Virus record (IMG/VR): IMGVR_UViG_3300048113_000025
Location: 1-46,536 of that record
Length of the DNA stretch: 46,536 bases
Reading direction: 5' to 3' (one strand)
Origin: a virus
Positions 29,725 through 38,655 of this stretch are shown here, in pieces (position 1 is the stretch's first letter; every line of letters starts with the position of its first letter). The position numbers and the translations under genes were made by a program. The notes under the pieces are model-generated. The model saw only the letters and a list, made by a program, of their open reading frames with translations, was not told where the DNA came from and did not search any database.

Positions 29725-29903
29725 TTGTAACCTCCCCCTTTAGCTTTATATTCCTTCGCAAGCATCTGAGCCTTGCGAGCTGACCATTGACCCGCCTTAC
29801 CACCTTTAGAGCCTGCCTTTATTTTGTTAAACAGATTCTTTCGCATGGTCGGTTTGGTATAGTTACCTGCCTTATTAACTGTTGATTTCTTTTTAGCTGC
29901 CAT
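29721..29903 (-). CDS. Basic 60-residue phage protein (NKAGNYTKPTMRK type)
   Basis: MAAKKKSTVNKAGNYTKPTM, then RKNLFNKIKAGSKGGKAGQW and SARKAQMLAKEYKAKGGGYK. This sequence pattern is widespread in phage genomes in my memory, and its role is unknown. It is strongly basic. It has a GGGAGAAG ribosome-binding site at the end of the holin gene. Confidence 0.8.
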   Translation of the reverse strand: MAAKKKSTVNKAGNYTKPTMRKNLFNKIKAGSKGGKAGQWSARKAQMLAKEYKAKGGGYK

Positions 29904-29904
29904 A

Positions 29905-30303
29905 TTACTTCTCCCTTTGAACGCCTTTAGTCTTTTCTACGGTACGCATTGCGCCTAGCCCTAACATGCCCATCAATACAGGCATCATTTCAGATAGCGC
30001 AATCAGGGGAACAGTGATGTCAGAATTGGATAAAGCCAACGCAAAGTTTGCAAACGGGATAAGAATGAAGTTACCCGCCATGCCAGCCACGCATACCCAA
30101 CCCACAGCAGGCCGCCAGCCAGCGACAAACATGTTCTTATGTGCCGCCTCAACCTTATTAACTTCAAGCTGGCCTTTCGCAAGCTCCTGTGCGTGTCTTT
30201 CCGCCATTGTACTAAGTTCAAATGCGATGGCATTCTTCTTGTCTTTGTCCTCTATAAATTTATCTAACAGTCCGGTAACCGGCCCAATCAATGATTGCAA
30301 CAT
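29905..30303 (-). CDS. Holin (3-TM, GTA-holin-like)
   Basis: 132 residues. An N-terminal amphipathic/helical part is followed by HKNMFVAGWRPAVGWVCVAG (the FVAGWRP.(I/V)GWV signature of 3-TM holins) and two further hydrophobic stretches (FILIPFANFALAL, MMPVLMGMLGLGAM). It forms membrane holes that trigger lysis. It lies 12 bases after the endolysin stop, with a perfect AAGGAGAT site. Confidence 0.85.
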   Translation of the reverse strand: MLQSLIGPVTGLLDKFIEDKDKKNAIAFELSTMAERHAQELAKGQLEVNKVEAAHKNMFVAGWRPAVGWVCVAGMAGNFILIPFANFALALSNSDITVPLIALSEMMPVLMGMLGLGAMRTVEKTKGVQREK

Positions 30304-30315
30304 AAGTCTATCTCC

Positions 30316-30681
30316 TTAATAACACCACATTACGCCAGCTTCATTATCGCTGACAGTCCTGCTATCCACATGGATGAAAGTACGAGCGACTCCAATACCA
30401 TTAAATCCCAGTTTGATAGCCTCTTGTACAATTGTGTATCTTTCATTTCCGTTACGTGCTCTAATGTCTGCTGCAATACCTTGGGCATGTTTTCCTGCTT
30501 TCTCCTTACGTTTTTCCAGTGAGTGATTAGGACTCCTGTAACCACTCGTTATAATGAACGGAAAGCCACACGCCTCCCGCAGTTCGTCAAGCTTGTGTAT
30601 AAAGTCCCTTGACATCTCGTTCTCGCCAGTCTCTTGGCAGTTAAAGTCTTCTAGTTTAAAATATTTAAATTCTGTACTCAT
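30316..30681 (-). CDS. Endolysin, M15-family peptidase
   Basis: 121 residues. SGYRSPNHSL, then HAQGIAADI (H65, D72) and TFIHVDSR (H104) supply the zinc-binding set of D-Ala-D-Ala carboxypeptidase/L-Ala-D-Glu endopeptidase-type enzymes (VanY/peptidase_M15_3). It cleaves peptidoglycan stem peptides at lysis. There is no signal peptide, so it needs the adjacent holin. It overlaps the giant upstream gene by 4 bases (ATGA). Confidence 0.88.
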   Translation of the reverse strand: MSTEFKYFKLEDFNCQETGENEMSRDFIHKLDELREACGFPFIITSGYRSPNHSLEKRKEKAGKHAQGIAADIRARNGNERYTIVQEAIKLGFNGIGVARTFIHVDSRTVSDNEAGVMWCY

Positions 30682-33600
30682 AATGCTGCCACCAAGTTAT
30701 CCATATCTCTTGAATCTAAAACTCCTAGATTAATTATCACATGACTCCCTTCACCTTCAGGGCTGCCAAACTCTCTTCCTATGTTTCTAGCTTGGCCGTA
30801 AAAACTTAACCCTGCGTTTTTAGCTCCACTCAAGAATCTTAAAAGTTTAAATGTTCCGTCTGAGTCGTTAAAGTTATAACGGTCTGAAACTATAGTTTCG
30901 CCCTTATCATTTTTAAACAGCGTAGCTTGACCCAAAGTGGTCTTCATAGAATATGCAGGACTGTTTAACTTTTTAAAGAAGTCTACTACTCCACCACCCC
31001 CTCCTACATCAGCGTATTGAGACTGGCCGGTTGATTGTGTTTTGTAATCTGCGTACTCTATTTGAGAACTTCCACGTTCTTCTTTTTCTAAAGCTATTTT
31101 AATTAAAGACTGTAACTCGGAATCCATCAAATCATTTTCAGTTAGTGTTTCTTCGCCACCAGAAACATCATAGATTAACTGTCGTATCATAGTAGGAACA
31201 ATTCTAGACGGCTTACGCTTTTTACTCACTTCTGACAAGTCAGGAGCATTGGTTTTATTAGCATCGCGTAATTGCTCCGCAGTCATGTCACCCATGATAG
31301 ATGTAGGCTCTGGTGTTTTTGTAGTTCCCTCAGTATTTTCTGCTGTGCGACCTTTAGAACTAAACTCTACGTCACTTAGCTTTGAGAAAAACTCTTTAGT
31401 TCCTTCAAGGTCTGGAGAAATGTTAGTCCCCATAGTGTTTTCTGCTGTGCGGCCCTTAGAACTAAAGTCAACACCCGGTAATTCAGTGTCTGACAGGTCA
31501 GGAGCATCAGAAGTGTTAGCGTCACTAACCTGCTCCATAGTCATATCGCCCATCAAATACTTCTTAACGTCTGGCAGCTTTGCATTACTTAAATCAGGAG
31601 CATCAGTTTTAACAGCTTCTCTAATCTTGTCAGTGTTTACAGATAAATCTACAGGCTCAGGTGAAGCCGTAGTGCCTGTTGTGTTTTCTGCTGTACGGCC
31701 CTTAGAACTAAAGTTAGCCCCTAATAGCTTTCTTAAAGCTGAAACAGTGCTTCCTACCGCAGTGCTAACGCCCTCTGACACAGTGTCAACTGTTTCTGAT
31801 ATTGTACTTTGTACATCTTTAGAAACATTTTCCATACCTTCTGTGGCTTGAGTTATCTTTTCAACAACGGCATCGGTAGAGCCGCTTACAGTTTTAAGTA
31901 TGCTTTCTTTAGCGCTGCCTATAGCTTCCGGCACACCTTCCAGCATTCTCGACTCAGGTTGTATTACAGGTTCTTCTGCTTGAACAGCCTTAACTGTTTC
32001 ATTTATGTTTGTAGAAGGTTCAAAGTTTAAAGTTTGACCCACATAAATCTTATTAACATCTTCAATACTATTTATTTCAGCAAGACTAGCTACAGTTGTG
32101 TTATTGTCTTTAGCAAGCTGAGAGAGTGTATCTCCAGACTCTACTACATAACCGCCTTCAGCAAACATGGGAAGACCTTTAAGAATGTCCTGTCGCATTT
32201 CATCAGTTATTTCTAGAGTAGGTAACTCAACAACCTTGTCACCTTGTTTATACTCTACCATCTTAACTTCAACACCGTAGTTTTTACCAAACTGTTGATT
32301 CATCATCTTAGGCAAAGACTTGTCATAAAACTCATAAAACTTCTTGCCGCCCTGCTCAAATCTCATGCGCTTTTTAAGAGAGTAGTCACCGTCCGCATCA
32401 GGAGTAGATGCAAGAAGTTCATCTGCATTTTTTTGCCCAATAATTTTAGGTAGTTTTGCAACAGCTTCTTCATAAGTATCAAAGTTAGCTATCAAGTCAT
32501 GAAACTCATCAGTTGCTGAAACACCCTGTAATGCCCATCCCGCAGGTTCTCCGGCTAGCATGTTATTTCTTCTATACAGTACTGCCTCGCTAATGTCCCC
32601 TACCTTGCTATTTCTTTCAGCCTGAATACGTCCGGAAGTCAAAGCAACTTGGTCGTATCCTTCTTCCGCTGCTGTTATAAATGACTTTCTTAATCCTACA
32701 GAAGCCCAGCTTTTTTCTTTCTTTAATGGAAGCGTAGGTATTTTAAATTCTGCAAGGTTTACTGAGCCTTGTAAGATTTGTATGGCTTCTCCTTTTTCTG
32801 TCATTTTATTTCTTACACTCTCAAGCTCAGAATTTATTCTCTTTCCTCTTTCTGATGCAAGCTGAGCGTTTGTCATTTCTTCTAAAATTTCTTCAAGGTC
32901 TTCCATTTCGCCAACTAATGTATCGTATTCTTTCTCTAGTTTTTTAATTGTTTCACGGTTTGAGTTTGGAATAACATAATCGTCATTTGAAAAATGATAG
33001 CCCACTCCTTCTTTGCCTGTAGCTGCTGTAGATTTATCAGACTGAAGCTCATCAATCAACAAGGTTCTAGTGTCAGGAGATTTAACTTCTTTGATGTCTG
33101 CAAACCTTATATGCAGAATAGGATTTTTTAGGTCTTTAAAATGTGCTGCGTGTACATAATCCCTTTCAACTTTTTTAAATTTTTCTGGAAGCGCAAGAAC
33201 CATTTCACGATAATTAACAGTGTCTTCACCTTCAAAACTAAATGAAATATGTGCGGGATTAGTTGTAAAATCTTTGCCTGTTATACCAGATATAGATGAT
33301 TTAGAGTCTACCCATTCGTCCCAAAATTCCTCGTGCATTTCATCCCATAGGTCACTATCTGTGTCTATAAGGTCTTCCATAAGCGAATGTTCATACGGGT
33401 TATTTTCTTGCATCCATTCGTCAAAAAGCTCATCATCGTCTGCCGGTAGCCAATCATCGTCAATGTCATCTATCGGGGTATCATCATCATAAACACCCCT
33501 TTTCATTTGTTCGTGTTTTCCAACATAAACATCATAATCAAAATCAGCTTGGTCAAAATACTCGACCATATCTTCTCTTGTAACTTCAGGCTTATCTTTA

Positions 33601-36600
33601 AAATAATCTTTAGCGCCTGTCCACTCCAGCTCTTCTTGAGGGACTTTTCCTTCAAGACGCTTTAACATTACTTCGCCTGTGTTTTTATTATCTTTAATAT
33701 TGGCTGCTTCTTTTTGAGCAAGACTGAACAAGCCAGAAGATTTCTTAGGTGCAAAGTATTTTGCAACCTGCTTTCCTATTACTGCACTGCCTGCCATAAA
33801 GTTATGTCTGGGGTCTTTAGAATCAAACGCAGCAGATGTAGAAAGCTTAAACTGATTAGGTTCAAAAAGAACATAAGAATGTGCTGACTCTCCCTCAAAC
33901 CCATGTTCAATTTCATTTAGATACTTAATGCCGTCAAAGCCTAATCCTTGCAGCTCTGTTCTCAAATCAATAGTTAGCTCGTTTTCCATTAAGTTAGCTT
34001 CAAGCTCATCAACTAATTCAGTCCGTGGGCGAGCTTGAATTTCTTTAGCTCTTTTACGCAAAGGATTTAAAACATCAGCAAACTCCTGAGTTATCTTAAC
34101 GCCTGAACGCTCAATGCTTCCTAAAAGCTCAAGACTAGCTTCTTTGTTAGCCAGTATATCAACAGCCTTCCAGTTACCGACTATAGTTTCACTTTCATAA
34201 ATTAAAGGATTTTTAACATTCATGTAGCCTGTTTGAATAATAGACTCTTGAATTTTTCTACCGTTAGCGTCAGCTACTTTTTCTAAAAGTTGCAGTTTCT
34301 TTTCAAAGTCAGCTTCTGTTGGCTTTTTATTAGCATTTTTAAATGTCGTATATTTGTCGCCAGCTCCTTTTTCCATGGCATCATACATAGCGTCCCGCAG
34401 TTGAATTGTTTTTGCAACTCCTAAAGTTCCTACATTCGTTCCCATTTCGTTTGAAAAAGTAAAAGATACATTAAACTCACTATTTTTAAATCTACTTATA
34501 GAACGATAAACCATGTTGGAATTATCTGAATCTTTTACGTGCGCTTCCTGAGCAGCAGTGCGTTCAGCTTCAGACAAAAGTCTTTCTGGTGTTTCTGTAG
34601 GATTTATTTTCGGAGCTTTAAACTTAGAAAAGTTTACATTTCCTCTTGCTGCAATTTTAACTATAGCATCTCTTGCAATAATAGGAGCACCTTCCATAGA
34701 AATCATAGGCTCTTTATATTTAACAAGCTCAGTTATAAAATCATGAGTAGCATCTAAGCTTTCTTCGTCAAATTTAGTTAGCTCAGCGTCAGCTCTATCT
34801 TTATCAGTTACTTTTATGTTTATTCTGTTATAAGTATTTCTAAGCTCTTCAACATCATTATACACTGTATTTTCAATTATAACTTTGCTGTTACCTACAT
34901 CTTCAGTTTCTTGAATAGTTTGCAGCGCTAAAATTTGGTCGTCTGTGTATCCTAGTTCTTTTTGATATTCAACTAAATTCTCGTTTATTTTATTTTTATC
35001 TGTTGCGTTTATTGCATTTTTAAAGTTAATGCTCGTTTCCGCATCTTCTAAGTATCCTGTCCTTGAATTAAATAAAGTAGAAATGTTTGCTTCTGCTAAA
35101 GAAGTAGCTGTAGGTTCATCTAGCTGTATTTCCCCTTCGTTTAATCTTAAAGAAATAGAACCCTCAAGATTATCAGAAATTTCTCGAATAGCTTCTGGAT
35201 TAATATATCCTTTAGTTGAACTTGATAGAGTTCCGTATACATCTCCACTTAAAGCAACCGGTAAGCTTTTGTCAAGAGTGTCATCTCCACCCTTTTTGAA
35301 TAGTGCTGTAAGTGCAGGAGACACTGCTTCTTCAACAGCTTGAGCAAGAGGACGGACAGTGCCGCCTAAATTGAATTTTATTGCAGAAGGTGTTTCATCA
35401 AAATCTTGAATTAACCCACCAAACACATCTTTCTGTGTTTGCTTTAACCCTCTTCTATATCGCCTAACAGTTGGCTCACCTAAAATTTCTTTACCAAAAT
35501 AGCTTCCAGAAAGTAAAGGAACTTTATTTCCAACAGTAGGAATAACTCCCTGCTGAATAAGGCTTATTGTATCTGAAATTGCTGGGCCAAAAGGCATTGC
35601 AGCATAGGAGAGGTTGCTCTTGGTGTACTTGGTAGCTGTTTGAGCACGTTGGAAGCTGTCTAATAATAAGCCATTTCCACCCCACCTAGCTATTGCTGCC
35701 ATTATAATTTCATCTGTATCTTTTCCCCGTTCACTTTCTCCGTCTGTTCGGACATAATTACTCCAACGAGCCATGCCCGTCATAATTGTTCCAGCAGCTA
35801 GTGTTTTACCTACATTTTTCTTAGGTGCTTTTATCATAGACTTAGCCGCACCTTTTAGAACAGTGTTTGTAAACGCTGCGGGATAGCTAAGAAGCTGAAA
35901 GAGCACAGCTCTTTTAGGGTTTGAAAACAACAAAGGTTTAAGACCTGACATTGCAGTAGGCTGTAAAACTACAGAGTTTGTGTAACGTGCTACGCCTCCC
36001 AAGAAATCATTCTTGTAGAAATCGTCTGTGCGCTTTGCTCCATTGTTATACCAATCAACAGCTTTTTTATAATCAATGCCTAGTTCAGCCAGCTCACCCG
36101 CTAGAATTTCTCCGTCTTTATCCATCGGTAGGTTTTTGTAACGTACCGCTAGTTTTTCAATATTTTCATTTACAAGACTTTTGCCGCTTGAATGAGAAAC
36201 ATTCTGCACAAATTTAGTCCACTGGTCTAGCAGGTTTAAACGGAAAAACTTGTTGCTTGCGGTCTGAAGAGCCTCAGTCATTAACTCATCGCCTGCTAGT
36301 CTATCGCCTACTTGAGCAAGTGCTTGGTCTACATGAATACTAAAATTACGCATTTCAGTCAGTGCTTCTTTAGCAGTCATTCCGTGTTTATTCATTAGCT
36401 CTGCTTCTAAGTCTTTAGTGACGCGCTTGTGTGATTGCTCTATAGCTTCACCAAAACCTTTTACACTATTACGGACACCCGCTTTACCAATATTTATAAA
36501 TACCTCAGTCAAGCTAGACAAAGTTGCCATGCCTAACAAGGCTACACGATTAGTAAAACTATATGCGTCTACGCCTATCTGAGTTTTTCTTCCGAACCTT

Positions 36601-38651
36601 TCCATGCCTTCGCCGGTAGCTGTTCTATATAGTTTTTCTAATTGCCCCTTAATCTTTGGAGTGAATTCTTGTCCAGCATCTTGCATTTCTTCTTTTATTC
36701 TGTTTATATAAAAACCTTCAAACTCCTTAAAACTATTAACACCTAATACACGATGTTTAGCAATAGACTTCCCGTATTGAAAAGTATACGCATGTAAAGT
36801 TCCCAATACATCACTGTTTAAAAACTTTTCAAAATCTGAATCGTCTGCAATAGTATTAATTTTTCGCTTAGCGGAAAAGAAATGTCCACCACCACCGCCC
36901 ATATCTATTTGATTTTTAACATCCAACATATTTTTAACGGTTGCTTTTGCGGCTGGTTTACTCATGCCTCCTTTAGACACAAATAAAGCTTCAAGCTCAT
37001 CTTGGTTGTCTTCTACAGCTTTTCGACTCCACATTCTAGGAACATAGTTATCTGTTAAGTTAGTAATGATGCCTATTTTTTGTAAGTCTACACCCATTTC
37101 ATTGTATAAACCCTTGACCTCTAATGCGGCTTTGTTGATTGCAGCATTTGTAGCTGCATCAAACTCATCAAATTTAATAGGTTTAGTGCTTCTAAGGCTT
37201 TTGCTTAATGCAGCATTTATGTCTGTAGCAAATTTAGTATCTATTTCACTGAGCGAAAGCCTATCTACAATAGCTCTAAAACGCTCATTCATTTTGCCAG
37301 TAACTTCTCGCTGAACTTCAGACAGGTCTTTTTCTACAAGCTCGTCTTGAACTTTGTACTTAATACCAAACTCATGGCTTAGTTTTTTCTGTAACTGTGC
37401 AGCAGTACCAGAAAACTTAGTAATGGGGCTTAGTACACCTGCTGCTTTACCATAAAAGTTTCCGCTGATGTCAGAAACTACTGCGTATATTCCCTGCTTG
37501 ATTGCATTTGTTTTACCTTCAACAGTTGTTTCATTAGCTGCGGCAGCTCTGATTCTAGCTTTAATTTCTTTTTGAGTTAATTCGCCGCCACCTAAATCGT
37601 CTGCAAACTTCTTTACAGCTTCATCGAGCGCATCGCTATCAAATGTTCTTGCGCCTGCGTTGTCTGTGCCGTCCACAACTGTAGCTGTACGGCCCTCTAA
37701 ACGCAATGCTTCTTCAAGTACATTTCCACTAGAAGCTGGCATCCACTCGCCTTCTACGGCCTCGTCATAAGCCTTAGAGCCTTCTGGAATAGACATCTCT
37801 TTAGGAGACTCTGTAGAATCTCTAAACGCTTTGTTGCCTAGCTTAGAGTTTGCATAAAGCCCCACGCCTTTTTGAATACCTGCACCAATACCAAGACCAA
37901 TGCCGCCTCCAATTATTCCGGTAGTTAAGTTAGTAAGATGACTATAATCTTCTTCGCTCATTATGTCAGCAGAAATATCTAACTCTTGACCTAAGTGACT
38001 TGCAACCATTCCATGACCTGAGCCTATAAGGGTAGTAGCAGTCAAAGGATTTTTAACAGACGCTGCATAAGAAGCCTTTACAGCTTTAGCTAGTGCATTG
38101 TTAGCTGCTACTTGAGCAGCCTTTCTTGCACCTAGAGAAGCTGCGGAACTAGCTCCAAAATTAGTTACTCCTGAAAGTACCCCGCCCATAGTAGCTAATC
38201 CTTCAGGACTAAACAAAAAATCACTACCGTAATCTAAAACAGCTTCGCCGACTTCACCAGCCCCTGATATAGATGCTTTATCCCAACGAGTTTTTAAAGT
38301 TCTATAGGCTTGTTTAATTTCTTCTGGCGCATCTTTTAAAGAATTAGCCAAAGAAAGAGGAGCACCAAGTCTAAAGGTTAAATCTCGCATATACTCAGCA
38401 GGGTCTTCAGTTTGGCCTGTAGTGGCTTGGTCAATTGCATAGCGACCAATGCTTTGATTTTCAGCAAGATAGTCTGTAAGAGCTTCAAAGTTAGATAAGA
38501 TAATTTCATCGTTACCAAAATCAGTTACGTCATATCCTTCTGGGACGACTTGCTCACGATAAGCAGCCGCCTCAGTTTCTGAAATACTAAAATCCCAGTC
38601 TCCTTGAGCTTTAACTCTTTCAAGTGTTTGAGCATATGTTTTTTTTGACAT
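30678..38651 (-). CDS. Giant polyvalent internal virion protein with ADP-ribosyltransferase-like and LysM domains
   Basis: 2657 residues, the largest gene here. In order: an N-terminal helical region with glycine-rich hydrophobic stretches (about 145-265, including GGGIGLGIGAGIQKGVGL); a helical domain with SVVLQPTAMSGLKPLLFSNP (about 885-915), similar to LPD-type domains of polyvalent phage proteins; an ADP-ribosyltransferase-like module (about 1380-1600: VYRSISRFKN, YMNVKNPLIYES, LGFDGIKYLNE, SYVLFEPNQFKL); a phage module with TLLIDELQSD (about 1860), WASVGLRKSF, FYDKSLPKMM and ITDEMRQDILKGLPMF (to about 2160); a LysM domain (about 2168-2210, VVESGDTLSQLAKDN); three FSSKGRTAENT repeats; and a unique C-terminus. 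By analogy with T7 gp16 and polyvalent proteins it is probably packaged and ejected into the cell, with LysM binding peptidoglycan. Enzymatic activity is inferred. Confidence 0.75.
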   Translation of the reverse strand: MSKKTYAQTLERVKAQGDWDFSISETEAAAYREQVVPEGYDVTDFGNDEIILSNFEALTDYLAENQSIGRYAIDQATTGQTEDPAEYMRDLTFRLGAPLSLANSLKDAPEEIKQAYRTLKTRWDKASISGAGEVGEAVLDYGSDFLFSPEGLATMGGVLSGVTNFGASSAASLGARKAAQVAANNALAKAVKASYAASVKNPLTATTLIGSGHGMVASHLGQELDISADIMSEEDYSHLTNLTTGIIGGGIGLGIGAGIQKGVGLYANSKLGNKAFRDSTESPKEMSIPEGSKAYDEAVEGEWMPASSGNVLEEALRLEGRTATVVDGTDNAGARTFDSDALDEAVKKFADDLGGGELTQKEIKARIRAAAANETTVEGKTNAIKQGIYAVVSDISGNFYGKAAGVLSPITKFSGTAAQLQKKLSHEFGIKYKVQDELVEKDLSEVQREVTGKMNERFRAIVDRLSLSEIDTKFATDINAALSKSLRSTKPIKFDEFDAATNAAINKAALEVKGLYNEMGVDLQKIGIITNLTDNYVPRMWSRKAVEDNQDELEALFVSKGGMSKPAAKATVKNMLDVKNQIDMGGGGGHFFSAKRKINTIADDSDFEKFLNSDVLGTLHAYTFQYGKSIAKHRVLGVNSFKEFEGFYINRIKEEMQDAGQEFTPKIKGQLEKLYRTATGEGMERFGRKTQIGVDAYSFTNRVALLGMATLSSLTEVFINIGKAGVRNSVKGFGEAIEQSHKRVTKDLEAELMNKHGMTAKEALTEMRNFSIHVDQALAQVGDRLAGDELMTEALQTASNKFFRLNLLDQWTKFVQNVSHSSGKSLVNENIEKLAVRYKNLPMDKDGEILAGELAELGIDYKKAVDWYNNGAKRTDDFYKNDFLGGVARYTNSVVLQPTAMSGLKPLLFSNPKRAVLFQLLSYPAAFTNTVLKGAAKSMIKAPKKNVGKTLAAGTIMTGMARWSNYVRTDGESERGKDTDEIIMAAIARWGGNGLLLDSFQRAQTATKYTKSNLSYAAMPFGPAISDTISLIQQGVIPTVGNKVPLLSGSYFGKEILGEPTVRRYRRGLKQTQKDVFGGLIQDFDETPSAIKFNLGGTVRPLAQAVEEAVSPALTALFKKGGDDTLDKSLPVALSGDVYGTLSSSTKGYINPEAIREISDNLEGSISLRLNEGEIQLDEPTATSLAEANISTLFNSRTGYLEDAETSINFKNAINATDKNKINENLVEYQKELGYTDDQILALQTIQETEDVGNSKVIIENTVYNDVEELRNTYNRINIKVTDKDRADAELTKFDEESLDATHDFITELVKYKEPMISMEGAPIIARDAIVKIAARGNVNFSKFKAPKINPTETPERLLSEAERTAAQEAHVKDSDNSNMVYRSISRFKNSEFNVSFTFSNEMGTNVGTLGVAKTIQLRDAMYDAMEKGAGDKYTTFKNANKKPTEADFEKKLQLLEKVADANGRKIQESIIQTGYMNVKNPLIYESETIVGNWKAVDILANKEASLELLGSIERSGVKITQEFADVLNPLRKRAKEIQARPRTELVDELEANLMENELTIDLRTELQGLGFDGIKYLNEIEHGFEGESAHSYVLFEPNQFKLSTSAAFDSKDPRHNFMAGSAVIGKQVAKYFAPKKSSGLFSLAQKEAANIKDNKNTGEVMLKRLEGKVPQEELEWTGAKDYFKDKPEVTREDMVEYFDQADFDYDVYVGKHEQMKRGVYDDDTPIDDIDDDWLPADDDELFDEWMQENNPYEHSLMEDLIDTDSDLWDEMHEEFWDEWVDSKSSISGITGKDFTTNPAHISFSFEGEDTVNYREMVLALPEKFKKVERDYVHAAHFKDLKNPILHIRFADIKEVKSPDTRTLLIDELQSDKSTAATGKEGVGYHFSNDDYVIPNSNRETIKKLEKEYDTLVGEMEDLEEILEEMTNAQLASERGKRINSELESVRNKMTEKGEAIQILQGSVNLAEFKIPTLPLKKEKSWASVGLRKSFITAAEEGYDQVALTSGRIQAERNSKVGDISEAVLYRRNNMLAGEPAGWALQGVSATDEFHDLIANFDTYEEAVAKLPKIIGQKNADELLASTPDADGDYSLKKRMRFEQGGKKFYEFYDKSLPKMMNQQFGKNYGVEVKMVEYKQGDKVVELPTLEITDEMRQDILKGLPMFAEGGYVVESGDTLSQLAKDNNTTVASLAEINSIEDVNKIYVGQTLNFEPSTNINETVKAVQAEEPVIQPESRMLEGVPEAIGSAKESILKTVSGSTDAVVEKITQATEGMENVSKDVQSTISETVDTVSEGVSTAVGSTVSALRKLLGANFSSKGRTAENTTGTTASPEPVDLSVNTDKIREAVKTDAPDLSNAKLPDVKKYLMGDMTMEQVSDANTSDAPDLSDTELPGVDFSSKGRTAENTMGTNISPDLEGTKEFFSKLSDVEFSSKGRTAENTEGTTKTPEPTSIMGDMTAEQLRDANKTNAPDLSEVSKKRKPSRIVPTMIRQLIYDVSGGEETLTENDLMDSELQSLIKIALEKEERGSSQIEYADYKTQSTGQSQYADVGGGGGVVDFFKKLNSPAYSMKTTLGQATLFKNDKGETIVSDRYNFNDSDGTFKLLRFLSGAKNAGLSFYGQARNIGREFGSPEGEGSHVIINLGVLDSRDMDNLVAAL
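31331..31715. repeat. FSSKGRTAENT repeats in the giant protein gene
   Basis: Three copies of the FSSKGRTAENT motif are encoded at about 31331-31367, 31437-31470 and 31681-31715, interleaved with copies of an APDLS segment and of GDMT(M/A)EQ. Spacing is uneven (about 104 and 244 bases), so this is a degenerated interleaved repeat rather than a simple tandem. It may be a flexible linker or binding-site array after the LysM domain. Confidence 0.75.
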
Positions 38652-38655
38652 TAAG

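Noticed and set aside
31249-31851. Plus-strand 200-codon open frame inside the giant protein gene
   Set aside because: Antisense to the FSSKGRTAENT repeat region. Its own repeats (VFSAVRPLELK) are the reverse complement of that motif.
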